Part shown: positions 34,307 through 42,965 of the stretch, in pieces
Layout of the letters: each line of letters starts with the position of its first letter
How positions within the stretch are numbered: position 1 is the stretch's first letter
Assembly (NCBI GenBank): GCA_036562385.1
Contig: DATCKG010000041.1
Span: 1 to 50,146 of the forward strand
Length of the DNA: 50,146 nucleotides
Origin: DATCKG01 sp036562385
GTDB taxonomy: Bacteria > Bacillota > Sulfobacillia > Symbiobacteriales > Symbiobacteriaceae
Direction of reading: 5' to 3'
Translations under genes and position numbers: made by a program
The notes under the pieces: generated by a model
Told to the model about the DNA's origin: nothing
The model's database searches: none
Seen by the model: only the letters and a program-made list of their open reading frames with translations

Positions 34307-35365
34307 ATGCACCTTGACGATCTCGCAGGCATCAGGCAGCTCGACACGCAGGATATGTTGGGCCTTACCGCCGGTACCGGGCGCCAGTTCCGGGAGGGGC
34401 TTGCCCTGGCGGAGGCCTTCAACCCGCCCCGCATGGACCGGATCAACCAGGTTCTCGTCCTGGGCACGGGGGGTGGGTCGGCCGCTTCCGCCAACCTGCT
34501 GCGCTCGTATCTGTTTGACAAGGGCCGGGCGCCGGTGATCGTAAACCAGGGATACAATCTCCCCGCCTGGGTCGGTCCCGGCACCCTGGTGCTGACCGTC
34601 ACCCACTCCGGCAACACGGAGGAGATCCTCTCCGCGTACGAGCAGGCTGTAACCACCGGGTGTACCATCATATGCATCACTGCAGGAGGCAAACTGGGCG
34701 AGATGGCAGCCCGGGACGGCGTACCGGTTCTGCGGATCCCCGGCGGACTGATGCCCCGGGCGGCCCTGGGCTACATCTTCGTCCCGATGCTGGTGATCCT
34801 GCAGCGCATGGGCGTGGTGCCCGACGTCCGGGCGGAACTGGATGAAGCCATTACCCTGCTGGAGCAGCTCGGACAGGAGTATGGTCCGGAGACCCCCACA
34901 GACAGGAACCTGGCCAAGCAGTTGGCGGAGCAAATCCGGGGCCACATTCCGCTGGTCTACGGAACCCTCGATCACCTGGACAGCGTGGCCTGGCGGTGGA
35001 AGAACCAGTTCGGTGAGAACAGCAAGTACATGGCCTTCTGGAATGCCGTGCCCGCCCTGCACCACGACGAAGCGGTGGGCTGGGAGATGGACCGCAGGCT
35101 CCTGCAGAACCTCGCGGTGGTGCTTCTGAGGGACAAGGGTGACAGCGCCAAGATGGTCAAGCGGATGGATGTCACCCGGAGCATCCTTCAGGAGCGGATG
35201 GGCCGGGTCATTGAGGTCCATTCCCGGGGTGAGGGGCTGCTGGCCCGGATGTTCTCGCTGGTCCTGCTGGGCGACTTCGTCTCCGTCTACCTGCCGCTGC
35301 TGGACGGTGTGGACCCGACACCCGTGCGGATTATCGACCACTTCAAGCGGCTGATGGCGCAGTAG
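34307..35365 (+). CDS. SIS-domain isomerase of the bifunctional phosphoglucose/phosphomannose type
   Basis: 352 residues from ATG 34307 with AAGGGAGG. Two SIS domains: the first has VLGTGGGSAASANLLRSYL and TVTHSGNTEEILSAY, the second begins near IPLVYGTLDHLDSVAWRWKNQF. WNAVPALHHDEAVGWE matches the His/Glu segment of bifunctional PGI/PMI enzymes, where it takes part in ring opening and proton transfer. The predicted role is interconversion of glucose-6-, mannose-6- and fructose-6-phosphate. A specific keto/aldose isomerase for another sugar phosphate is the alternative. Confidence 0.82.
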   Translation: MHLDDLAGIRQLDTQDMLGLTAGTGRQFREGLALAEAFNPPRMDRINQVLVLGTGGGSAASANLLRSYLFDKGRAPVIVNQGYNLPAWVGPGTLVLTVTHSGNTEEILSAYEQAVTTGCTIICITAGGKLGEMAARDGVPVLRIPGGLMPRAALGYIFVPMLVILQRMGVVPDVRAELDEAITLLEQLGQEYGPETPTDRNLAKQLAEQIRGHIPLVYGTLDHLDSVAWRWKNQFGENSKYMAFWNAVPALHHDEAVGWEMDRRLLQNLAVVLLRDKGDSAKMVKRMDVTRSILQERMGRVIEVHSRGEGLLARMFSLVLLGDFVSVYLPLLDGVDPTPVRIIDHFKRLMAQ

Positions 35366-35397
35366 CGTCAGTCGTACAGTTCCGGGGAGGTGCCGGC

Positions 35398-36333
35398 ATG
35401 ATCCTCTGCGTCAACCTGAATGCCGCCATGGATCGGACCCTGGTGGTGGAGAACCTGGCCCCCGGCCAGGTACACCGGGTCCGGGAGGTGCGGGCCGTAC
35501 CCGGCGGTAAGGGGGCCAACGTGGCCAAGGTGGTAGCCTCTCTGGGATACCCGGTGACAGGCACCGGCCTGGCCGGGGGGCCCACCGGGACCTTCATCCG
35601 CTCGGGACTGGAAGCCCTGGGCGTCCGGACCGCGTACCTGGAGGTGGAAGGGGAGTCCCGCATTTGTTATGCCCTGGTGGATCCGGTCCGGGGCACCCAG
35701 ACGGAACTGCTGGAACCGGGCCCGGTGATCAGTCCGGCCGAATGGAAAGCCTTCTGCCGCCTGTTCCGCTCCCTGGTGGAAGGCGCTCGGGTGGTGACGC
35801 TGTCCGGCAGCCTACCCCGGGGACTTGAGCCCAACGCGTACCAGGAGCTGATTCACCTGGCACAGGCCGCCGGCGCCCTCACCATCCTGGACACCAGCGG
35901 CGAGCCCCTGCGCCTGGGGCTCGAGGCCAGGCCGTACATGGTCAAGCCGAACCAGGCGGAGGCGGAGGCCCTGGTGGGCCGCCGCTTCCAATCCCCGGCG
36001 GACGTGGCGTTGGCGGCCCGGGAGCTCCTGGAGGGAGGCACGGCGGTGGCCGTGATCTCCCTGGGCGCCCAGGGCGCCGTGCTGGCCAACCGGGCCGGCG
36101 CCTGGCAGGTGGTTCCTCCCCCGGTGCCTGCCGCCAACACCGTCGGCTGCGGCGACGCCCTGGTAGCCGGCTTCGCCGTGGGCCTGGCCCAGGAGATGCC
36201 CCTTCTCGAGGCCGCCCGCCTGGCCACCGCCGCGGCGGCAGCCAAGGCCGAGCGCCCTGTGCCGGGGGAATGCGATCCCGCGGAAGTTCGCCGGCTGCTG
36301 CCGCTGGTGGAGGTCACCCCCATCGATATCTGA
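35398..36333 (+). CDS. PfkB-family hexose-phosphate kinase (1-phosphofructokinase/tagatose-6-phosphate kinase type)
   Basis: 311 residues from ATG 35398 with GGGGAGG. NLNAAMDRTLVVENL and VPGGKGANVAKVVASLG are the substrate-binding opening of the FruK/LacC subgroup. The ATP/anion-hole motif reads NTVGCGDALVAGF with catalytic Asp retained; the usual GAGD is GCGD, a minor change. The enzyme should phosphorylate fructose-1-phosphate, fructose-6-phosphate or tagatose-6-phosphate to a 1,6-bisphosphate for the aldolase gene two positions upstream. Last gene of the operon, followed by a terminator. Confidence 0.88.
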   Translation: MILCVNLNAAMDRTLVVENLAPGQVHRVREVRAVPGGKGANVAKVVASLGYPVTGTGLAGGPTGTFIRSGLEALGVRTAYLEVEGESRICYALVDPVRGTQTELLEPGPVISPAEWKAFCRLFRSLVEGARVVTLSGSLPRGLEPNAYQELIHLAQAAGALTILDTSGEPLRLGLEARPYMVKPNQAEAEALVGRRFQSPADVALAARELLEGGTAVAVISLGAQGAVLANRAGAWQVVPPPVPAANTVGCGDALVAGFAVGLAQEMPLLEAARLATAAAAAKAERPVPGECDPAEVRRLLPLVEVTPIDI

Positions 36334-36342
36334 AAGCTCGCA

Positions 36343-36380
36343 GAGACGTCAGCCTCCGGGCCGGCGTCTCGATCTTTTTT
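36343..36380 (+). terminator. Terminator after the PfkB gene
   Basis: GAGACG and CGTCTC arms with internal GCC/GGC pairing, followed by TTTTTT. Confidence 0.75.
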
Positions 36381-36443
36381 CCGTCTCCGCACCGAAGTCG
36401 GGCTGCGATCCCCGGATGAACCGGCAGGCCGGTATGGTTGCAT

Positions 36444-36470
36444 GCGGGTTCCCGCCAGCAGGGAACCCGC
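36444..36470 (+). promoter_or_regulatory. Perfect hairpin in the leader of the ABC exporter
   Basis: GCGGGTTCCC and GGGAACCCGC arms with a 7-base loop, about 95 bases before the exporter start and without a T-run. Could regulate or stabilise the exporter mRNA; role unknown. Confidence 0.5.
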
Positions 36471-36563
36471 CCTCTGTTATCGAAGGATAAGCAATTCCGT
36501 AGTCCAATTCCTTCTCAGATGCACGATTCTTTATCGCCGGATTTCGGGGGTGAAATCAGACCC

Positions 36564-38333
36564 GTGAGTCAAGACAGCCCTTTCCGCTCCGTATGGAGCT
36601 TCCTGGGCCGGTATCGGCGCCGGTACGTGCTGGGCTTCCTTTCCCTGGTGGCCACCGATGTGCTGCAACTGACACTGCCCATGATCACCGGCGCGTTTGT
36701 GGACGACCTGAAGCTGGGCGTGCTCACCCGTGCGGGGATCCGGCGCTACATCCTGATCCTGCTGGGCGCCACCGCCCTGATGGCGGTGGCCCGCTTCGCC
36801 TGGCGCCTGTACGTCTTCGGCACCGCCCGCTATGTGGAAAACGACCTCCGGGATGCCCTGTTTTCCCACCTGCTGCGCCTGTCTGCCTCCTTCTATCACC
36901 GCAACAAGACCGGCGACCTGATGGCCATGGCCACCAACGACCTGCAGGCCGTCCGGGCCCTGGCGGGCGATGGCGTCCTGATGGGCATCGACGCGGTGGT
37001 CATGACCCTGCTGACCGTGGGCGCCATGGTCCGGAACATCGGCCTGAAGCTCTCGGCCCTGGCCCTGGCGCCCCTGCCGGTGCTGGCCGCCGGCTCCTTT
37101 GTCGTCGGCCGGCTCATCCATCGCCGGTTTCGGGAGGTGCAGGACACCTTCGGCCGCCTTTCGGACGTGACCCAGGAGAACCTGATGGGCATCCGCACCG
37201 TGAAGGCCTTTGTACAGGAAGAGGCAGAAGAACAGAAGTTCGCCCGGATCAACCGGCAGTACATGGAAAACTTCATGCGCATGGTCCAGGTGCACGGGCT
37301 GGTGGAACCCGGTATCCAGCTGCTGGCAGGCCTCTGCTATGTGCTGGCCCTCATCTTCCCTGGTCGGGCCGTGCTGCGGGGCGAAATCCCCGTGGGCGCC
37401 TTCGTCGCCCTGACCATGTACATCGGCATGCTGATCTGGCCCATGCTGGCCGCCGGCTGGGTGGTCAACCTCGTCCAGCGGGGCACCGCCAGCTTCGCCC
37501 GGATCCAGAGCATCCTTTTTGAACAGCCGGAGGTCACCTCCGCCGATCCCGCCGTGCTGCCGCCGGAGGGCCGCATTCGCGGGCGCATCGAGATCCGGAA
37601 CCTCACCTTCCGCTACCACCGCCATCAGCCGCCGGTGCTTCAGGACATCAACGTGGTCATCGAGCCGGGTCAGACCCTCGGCATCCTGGGCCGCACCGGC
37701 AGCGGCAAGAGCACCCTGGTCTCCCTTCTGGCCCGGGTCTTCAATCCGCCCCGGGGCACCATTTACGTGGACGGCCTCGACGTCCTGGATCTGCCCCTGG
37801 ACCTGCTGCGCCGCTCCATCGCATTCGTGCCGCAGGAATCCTTCCTGTTTTCCCGCACCGTCGGCGAGAACATCGGCTATGCCCCCGGTCAGTGGTCCCC
37901 GGAGCAAATCCGCCAGGCCGCCCGCACCGCCCAGGTGGAACAGGACATCCTGGAGTTTCTGCCCCGGGGGTATGAGACCATGGTGGGCGAGCGGGGCGTC
38001 ACCCTCTCCGGCGGGCAGAAGCAGCGAATCAGCCTGGCCCGGGCGATCCTCAAGGACGCGCCGGTGCTGGTGCTGGATGACTGCCTCTCCGCGGTGGACA
38101 CCGCCACCGAGGCCCGGATTCTGGCGGGGCTCCGTCCGGTGATGCAGGGCCGCACCACCATCCTGATTTCCCACCGGGTAAACGCCCTGAAGGAGGCCGA
38201 CCGGATCATCGTCCTGGAAAAGGGACGGATCGTGGAGGCCGGCACCCACCAGGAACTCCTGGCCCAGAAGGGCCGGTACTGGCGGACATACCAGCGGCAG
38301 CAGTTGGAGGAGGCCATCGCCCGGGCCGAGTAG
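36564..38333 (+). CDS. ABC exporter half-transporter with degenerate catalytic Glu
   Basis: 589 residues from GTG 36564 behind GGGGGTG; an earlier in-frame ATG at 36519 lacks a ribosome binding site. Six transmembrane helices (about 20-310) then an ATPase domain with Walker A GRTGSGKST, signature LSGGQKQR and Walker B VLVLDDCLSAVD. The residue after the Walker B Asp is Asp instead of catalytic Glu, the hallmark of the impaired site in heterodimeric exporters such as BmrCD/YheIH and TM287/288. The partner gene follows 30 bases downstream. The pair probably exports drugs or lipophilic compounds. Confidence 0.93.
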   Translation: MSQDSPFRSVWSFLGRYRRRYVLGFLSLVATDVLQLTLPMITGAFVDDLKLGVLTRAGIRRYILILLGATALMAVARFAWRLYVFGTARYVENDLRDALFSHLLRLSASFYHRNKTGDLMAMATNDLQAVRALAGDGVLMGIDAVVMTLLTVGAMVRNIGLKLSALALAPLPVLAAGSFVVGRLIHRRFREVQDTFGRLSDVTQENLMGIRTVKAFVQEEAEEQKFARINRQYMENFMRMVQVHGLVEPGIQLLAGLCYVLALIFPGRAVLRGEIPVGAFVALTMYIGMLIWPMLAAGWVVNLVQRGTASFARIQSILFEQPEVTSADPAVLPPEGRIRGRIEIRNLTFRYHRHQPPVLQDINVVIEPGQTLGILGRTGSGKSTLVSLLARVFNPPRGTIYVDGLDVLDLPLDLLRRSIAFVPQESFLFSRTVGENIGYAPGQWSPEQIRQAARTAQVEQDILEFLPRGYETMVGERGVTLSGGQKQRISLARAILKDAPVLVLDDCLSAVDTATEARILAGLRPVMQGRTTILISHRVNALKEADRIIVLEKGRIVEAGTHQELLAQKGRYWRTYQRQQLEEAIARAE

Positions 38334-38363
38334 GGCACCGGGAGGTGGCAGAAGGAGGACGGC

Positions 38364-40190
38364 ATGGACGACTTTCGCGACGAAGAGCTATATGAAAAGA
38401 CATACGACCCGCACCTGATGGCCCGGCTGCTCACCTACGCCCGCCCCTACTGGCCCGTGCTGCTGATCTGCGTGCTGCTGCTGGCCATCTCGGCCGGGGT
38501 GGACCTGCTGGGGCCTTACCTCACCCGCATCGCCATCGATCAGTACTTGACCCCGGGGCTGAACACCCCGGAGGCGCACCAGGGACTCATGCGGCTGGCG
38601 GGGTTGCTGGCCGCCGGCCTGGTCGCGGGGTTCTTGGCCGGCTACGGCCAGGTGCTCCTGCTGCAGTGGACCGGCCAGCGGATCATCTACCGGATCCGGC
38701 AGGACGTCTTCCACCACCTGCAGCAGCTCCACCTGCAGTTTTTCGACACCACCCCTGTGGGGCGACTGGTCACCCGGGTCACCAACGACACCGAAAACCT
38801 GAACGAACTGTATACCAGCGTCCTGGTCAACCTGTTCCGGGACGTGTTCATGCTGATCGGCATCACCGTGGTGATGTTCCGGACCCACGTCCGGCTCGCC
38901 TTCGTCAGCCTGGCCCTGCTGCCTGCTATTGCCTGGTGCACCTTCTATTTCATGAAAAAGGCCCGCCACGCTTGGCGGGAGGTCCGAACCCGACTGGCCC
39001 GGATCAACGCGTTCTTATCCGAGCAGATCAGCGGGATGAAGATCGTCCAGCTTTTCGCCCGGGAAGCCGAGACCTTCCGGGAGTTTAAGGCCGAAAACGA
39101 CGGCTACTTTCGGGCCTCCTGGGCGCAGCTTATGGTCTGGGCCATCTTCCGCCCGCTGCTCACCATCCTGGCCTACCTGAGCTTGGCCCTCCTTCTCTGG
39201 TATGGCGGCGTGCGGGCGCTGGCCGGCGACATCTCCATCGGCACCCTGTACCTCTTCGTGACCCTCACGCGGCAGTTCTTCGATCCCCTCATGTCCCTGG
39301 CCGAGAAGTTTAACATCCTGGAAAGCGCCATGGCCTCCGCGGAGAAGCTGTTCAGGCTCATGGACACCCAGCCCACGGTGGTGGACCCGCCCCATCCTGT
39401 CCCCCTGGGCCGGGTCCGGGGCGAGGTGGAGTTCCGGAACGTCTGGTTTGCCTACCAGGGTGAGGAATGGGTGCTCAAGGACGTCAGCTTTCAGGTAAAG
39501 CCCGGCCAGACCGTGGCCTTTGTGGGCCACACCGGCGCGGGCAAAAGTTCCATCATCAGCCTGCTGACCCGATTCTACGACGTGCAAAAAGGCGAGATCC
39601 TGATCGACGGCATCAACGTCAAGGACGTGGCCCAGGCCGACCTCCGCCGGAACGTGGGACTGGTGGCCCAGGATGTCTTCCTCTTTACCGGCGACATCAA
39701 GAGCAACATCCGCCTGGGCAACGAGGCCATCTCCGACGAGGCGGTCCGGGATGCCGCGGTGGCCGTGGAGGCCGACTCCTTCATCCGGGCCCTCCCCGGC
39801 GGCTACAGCGAACCGGTGGTGGAGCGGGGCGCCACCCTCTCCGCCGGCCAGCGGCAACTCATCAGCTTCGCCCGGGCCCTGGCCTTCGACCCCGCGATCC
39901 TGGTTCTGGACGAGGCCACCGCCAGCATCGACTCCGAGACCGAAGCAGTCATCCAGCGGGCCCTCAAGACCCTCACCCGGGGCCGCACCACCTTCATCAT
40001 CGCCCACCGGCTCTCCACCATTCAGCATGCCGATCAGATCCTCGTGCTGCACAAAGGGCGGATCCGGGAACAGGGCACCCACGCCGAACTGCTAGCCAAG
40101 AAGGGGCTGTATTACAAGCTGTGGCGCCTGCAGTTCGCCGAGCAGCAGGAGGAGGCGCTGGCCACCCAGGAACCCGGGGCCGTGGGGTAA
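38364..40190 (+). CDS. ABC exporter half-transporter, catalytic partner
   Basis: 608 residues from ATG 38364 with AAGGAGG. Membrane domain about 25-330 (PYWPVLLICVLLLAISAGVDLLG is read as the first helix, in part), ATPase with Walker A GHTGAGKSS, Walker B ILVLDEATASID (catalytic Glu kept) and signature LSAGQRQL, where the second Gly of LSGGQ is Ala. The changed signature here complements the changed Walker B in the preceding subunit: together they form one canonical and one degenerate ATP site. Heterodimeric export ATPase of the multidrug type. Confidence 0.94.
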   Translation: MDDFRDEELYEKTYDPHLMARLLTYARPYWPVLLICVLLLAISAGVDLLGPYLTRIAIDQYLTPGLNTPEAHQGLMRLAGLLAAGLVAGFLAGYGQVLLLQWTGQRIIYRIRQDVFHHLQQLHLQFFDTTPVGRLVTRVTNDTENLNELYTSVLVNLFRDVFMLIGITVVMFRTHVRLAFVSLALLPAIAWCTFYFMKKARHAWREVRTRLARINAFLSEQISGMKIVQLFAREAETFREFKAENDGYFRASWAQLMVWAIFRPLLTILAYLSLALLLWYGGVRALAGDISIGTLYLFVTLTRQFFDPLMSLAEKFNILESAMASAEKLFRLMDTQPTVVDPPHPVPLGRVRGEVEFRNVWFAYQGEEWVLKDVSFQVKPGQTVAFVGHTGAGKSSIISLLTRFYDVQKGEILIDGINVKDVAQADLRRNVGLVAQDVFLFTGDIKSNIRLGNEAISDEAVRDAAVAVEADSFIRALPGGYSEPVVERGATLSAGQRQLISFARALAFDPAILVLDEATASIDSETEAVIQRALKTLTRGRTTFIIAHRLSTIQHADQILVLHKGRIREQGTHAELLAKKGLYYKLWRLQFAEQQEEALATQEPGAVG

Positions 40191-40198
40191 CACAGACA

Positions 40199-40224
40199 GA
40201 CCGGCAGGGTCCGCCCTGCCGGTC
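40199..40224 (+). terminator. Hairpin after the ABC exporter operon
   Basis: GACCGGCAGGG and CCCTGCCGGTC perfect arms with a 4-base loop, 9 bases after the exporter stop. No T-run. Confidence 0.65.
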
Positions 40225-40229
40225 CGCCG

Positions 40230-40376
40230 TTACCGGGCCGATGCCCCTGCAGCCCGCAAAGCCGCCGCGGTGATCCCGTGGTGGAACCGGTGCCAAATCC
40301 CCCTGCCGTTGCGAATCAGAATCGCCTGGGGGCTTTCATGCCGCACGCCCACTCGCTGGGCCAGTGCCAGGGAGAC
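40230..40376 (-). pseudogene. C-terminal remnant of a YtxJ-like (bacillithiol system) thioredoxin-fold gene
   Basis: The minus strand reads VSLALAQRVGVRHESPQAI followed by LIRNGRGIWHRFHHGIT to a TAA at 40230-40232: 48 residues matching the end of YtxJ/DUF2847 proteins (V-S-x-A-x-A...VRHESPQAI-L...W-H...H-x-I-T). An in-frame TAG (40377-40379) stands immediately before this stretch, where the family continues with an ExR segment; the preceding codons read TEHPRRR, suggesting decay. The N-terminal half with the redox motif FKHS-x2-CPIS is not found upstream, where the next gene begins on the other strand. Intact family members are about 110 residues and act as thiol-disulfide proteins with bacillithiol. 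So this is a gene fragment. Confidence 0.6.
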
Positions 40377-40484
40377 CTACCGGCGCCGCGGGTGTTCTGT
40401 CCAAAGCCCTGTTCACATAGGGTACAGCGACGGCCGGGGACAGCCCTTCCCCCCGGCAGAACCCGCAGAAAGGAGTCGGTCCTG

Positions 40485-40919
40485 GTGCGTAACCGCCGCG
40501 CAATCCTGGCCCTGGTCGTCCTCTGCCTTGTCGGGCTGACCCTGGCAGCCCGCCTTTGGCTGGAGAGCGGCCCGCCGCGGGTCACCACCTTGGCGCTGAC
40601 CACCCAGATCGATCCCGCCACCAAGGCGCCCCGGACGACCCTGGAAGACTTTCCGCCCGGCACGAAAGTGATGTACGCAGTGGTGAAGGTGAAAAATCCC
40701 CGCAGGGGTACCCGGGTGGAGAGCAAGTGGTATTTCGACCGCTACGGCACCGGACGCTACGGCCTGGTGGACTCCTCCTTCGTCACCTTCCCGGACCGGC
40801 GGGACCGGTACGTGGCCTTCAGCCTCGCCGCGCAGGAAACCTTCCCACCAGGCACCTACAAGGTGTCCATCCTCGTGGATGGCCAGGTGGCGTTGGAGCG
40901 GGAGTTCCGGGTCCGCTGA
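40485..40919 (+). CDS. Small membrane-anchored protein with beta-sandwich ectodomain, unknown function
   Basis: 144 residues from GTG 40485 behind AAAGGAG. One N-terminal membrane helix (5-25, AILALVVLCLVGLTLAARLWL) could be an anchor or uncleaved signal. The rest has alternating beta strands (KVMYAVVKVKNPRRGTRVESKW; PPGTYKVSILVDGQVALEREF) like an Ig/fibronectin-type domain. The open frame extends upstream over the YtxJ remnant without a ribosome binding site, so the shorter start is chosen. No family recognised. Confidence 0.7.
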   Translation: MRNRRAILALVVLCLVGLTLAARLWLESGPPRVTTLALTTQIDPATKAPRTTLEDFPPGTKVMYAVVKVKNPRRGTRVESKWYFDRYGTGRYGLVDSSFVTFPDRRDRYVAFSLAAQETFPPGTYKVSILVDGQVALEREFRVR

Positions 40920-40948
40920 TCCCCGCGGGCCCCGGCTTTCTTCTGAAT

Positions 40949-40980
40949 AAAAAAGAACGGCGGCGAAAAACGCCGCCGTC
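40949..40980 (-). terminator. Terminator after the acetyl-CoA hydrolase gene
   Basis: GACGGCGGCG and CGCCGCCGTT arms with a TTTTT loop, followed on the minus strand by CTTTTTTATT. Confidence 0.92.
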
Positions 40981-40985
40981 CTGAA

Positions 40986-42509
40986 TTAGTCGGCACCCAC
41001 CAGCGGGCTCTCGGCCTGCGGCAGCATGGTACCGGTCTCCTGATAACGCCGCTGCCAGGCGAAAGCCTCGGCGAGCACGTGCGGTGTATGGCCGCCCATC
41101 CGCTCCGCGTCCCGCACGTAGTCCATCAGCAGATCCCGGTACTTGGGATGCGCGCAGTTCTGGATGATCACCCGGGCCCGCTCCCGCGGCGCCAGCCCGC
41201 GCAGGTCGGCCAGACCCTGCTCCGTGACGATGACCTGAACGTCGTGCTCGGTGTGGTCGACATGGGAGACCATGGGCAGGATCGTAGAGATGGTGTCCTT
41301 CTTCGCCGTGGACTTGCAGACGAAGATGGACAGATAGGCGTTGCGAGCGAAGTCGCCGGAGCCGCCGATGCCGTTCATCATATGAGTGCCCATGACATGG
41401 GTAGAGTTGACGTTGCCGTAGATGTCGCACTCCAGTGCTGCGTTGATGGCGATAATGCCGAGGCGCCGGATGACCTCCGGATGGTTGGAGATCTCCTGCG
41501 GCCGGAGGATCACCTTATCCTTGTAGCGACCAAGGTTGTTCAGCACGTCCCGCAGCCGGTCAGGCGAAAGGGTCATGGCCGCCGCGGAGGCCACCTTCAG
41601 CTTGCCCATATCCAGCAGGTCCACCATGGAGTCCTGCAGGACCTCGGAGTAGACCTCCAGATCCTCAAACTGGGAATCGGCCAGACCGGCAAAGACGGCG
41701 TTGGCCATCACACCTACGCCCGCCTGCAGCGGCAGCAGGTTCTTCGGCAGGCGGCCGTGATGCACCTCGTTCTCCAGGAAGTCCAGGAGGAATCCGGCGA
41801 TCCGCTTCTGCTCCTCGTCCGCCGGAGTCAGCTGCCGGGTGTCGTCCGGGATGTTGGAATGGACGATCGCCACGATCTTCTCCGGATCGACCTTGATGGC
41901 CGTATCCCCGATGCGGTCGCTGGCCCGGTAGATGGGAATCGGCCCGCGGCCCGGCCGGGGATCAGGCTGGTAGATGTCGTGAATCCCTTCCAGGTCGGCC
42001 GGCGTCGCCGTGTTGATCTCCACAATGATCTTCTTGGCGGCGGTGGCGAACACCGGGGAGTTACCCACCGATGTGCTGGGTACGATGGCGCCGTCCTCCC
42101 GAATGGCCACCGCTTCGATGATGGCCACGTCCGGAGCCGGCATGACGCCCTGCCGGATCCACTCCGCCGTGTGGCTGAGGTGCTGGTCGATGTACATGAT
42201 GTTGCCCTTATTGATCTCCCCACGGAGGTGCGGCTCCGACTGGAAGGGCAGCCGCCGGCGCATCATCCCGCGCTGCGCCAGTGCCCCGTCCACAAACTCG
42301 CTGACCGAAGCACCGGTCCACAGGTCAATCTGAACGGAACGGACACCCTCGTCATGCTGCTTGACAAGCTCCTGCAGCACCACTTTGGGGTCGCCAGAGC
42401 GGGTGAATCCGCTGATCGCAACGATGTCGCCGTCTTTGATCAGTTCCGCCGCCGCACTGGGCTCCATCACCCGTTTCCGCAGCCCAGCGTGTCGAATGCG
42501 CTCCTCCAT
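40986..42509 (-). CDS. Acetyl-CoA hydrolase/succinyl-CoA:acetate CoA-transferase family protein
   Basis: 507 residues from ATG 42509, with GGGAGG at the ideal 9 bases; ATG 42515 is also possible, while a 36-codon longer frame has no support. ELIKDGDIVAISGFTRSGDPK is the N-terminal CoA-transferase loop, IIVEINTATP with GIHDIYQPDPRPGRGPIPI continues the Cat1/Ach1 pattern, and GIGGSGDFARNAYLSIF plus QGLADLRGLAPRERARVII are diagnostic of the C-terminal domain. The enzyme moves CoA between succinate (or propionate, butyrate) and acetate, or hydrolyses acetyl-CoA. A TATAAT box on the minus strand (42622-42627) lies about 110 bases upstream. Monocistronic with its own terminator. Confidence 0.92.
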   Translation of the reverse strand: MEERIRHAGLRKRVMEPSAAAELIKDGDIVAISGFTRSGDPKVVLQELVKQHDEGVRSVQIDLWTGASVSEFVDGALAQRGMMRRRLPFQSEPHLRGEINKGNIMYIDQHLSHTAEWIRQGVMPAPDVAIIEAVAIREDGAIVPSTSVGNSPVFATAAKKIIVEINTATPADLEGIHDIYQPDPRPGRGPIPIYRASDRIGDTAIKVDPEKIVAIVHSNIPDDTRQLTPADEEQKRIAGFLLDFLENEVHHGRLPKNLLPLQAGVGVMANAVFAGLADSQFEDLEVYSEVLQDSMVDLLDMGKLKVASAAAMTLSPDRLRDVLNNLGRYKDKVILRPQEISNHPEVIRRLGIIAINAALECDIYGNVNSTHVMGTHMMNGIGGSGDFARNAYLSIFVCKSTAKKDTISTILPMVSHVDHTEHDVQVIVTEQGLADLRGLAPRERARVIIQNCAHPKYRDLLMDYVRDAERMGGHTPHVLAEAFAWQRRYQETGTMLPQAESPLVGAD

Positions 42510-42915
42510 GTCCATCAACCTCCCACTCCCATGTTCGAGGCGCGTCGCGGCCGGCCAAGCGGTAACAGTCTGCCCACTATGGCCGAAAAATCTGTAACTG
42601 AGCGGCCATCGACCGAAAGCCATTATAGCACTACATTTAAGACCTGAGTAGTTATCCTTTATATGTTCTAGGGTTCACATTTGGTATACTAAGAACCATC
42701 GAGTATGAGCGTTTCCCGGCCCTTGTTCACACGGATCTGGCAGCGGAGACAGCAGGCCGTCCGGCCGTTGACGCCGGACAGGGCCGGTGGACGGCTGCTG
42801 CTCCCCGCGCGGGTCGGGCCTGCCTGCCCGCTTCTGACCGCTCCAATTCCTTGCGCCCGCCACCTGCCGCCGGTGGCCGTGGGACCGGCCCCTGCCGGCG
42901 CGCACCCACAACGAA
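42510..42915. other. Intergenic region upstream of the CoA-transferase gene
   Basis: About 400 bases without a supported gene. The AT-rich part around 42620-42700 includes TATAAT on the minus strand (42622-42627), a likely -10 for the CoA-transferase gene, with no convincing -35. The GC-rich part (42710-42900) has open frames on both strands, none with a ribosome binding site or family resemblance. Confidence 0.45.
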
Positions 42916-42961
42916 AGGGGCTGCCCCACAGCCATCTCAGATGGCTGTGGGGACAACCCCT
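42916..42961 (-). terminator. Long hairpin after the Yip1-family gene
   Basis: GGGGTTGTCCCCACAGCCAT pairs with ATGGCTGTGGGGCAGCCCC (small mismatch) around a TCTGAG-type loop; on the minus strand TTTCGTTG follows. It directly abuts the stop at 42966. Confidence 0.85.
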
Positions 42962-42965
42962 CTCA

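Noticed and set aside
36438..36563. Longer start for the first ABC exporter subunit
   Set aside because: It would translate through the leader hairpin and lacks a ribosome binding site; exporter helices begin right after GTG 36564.
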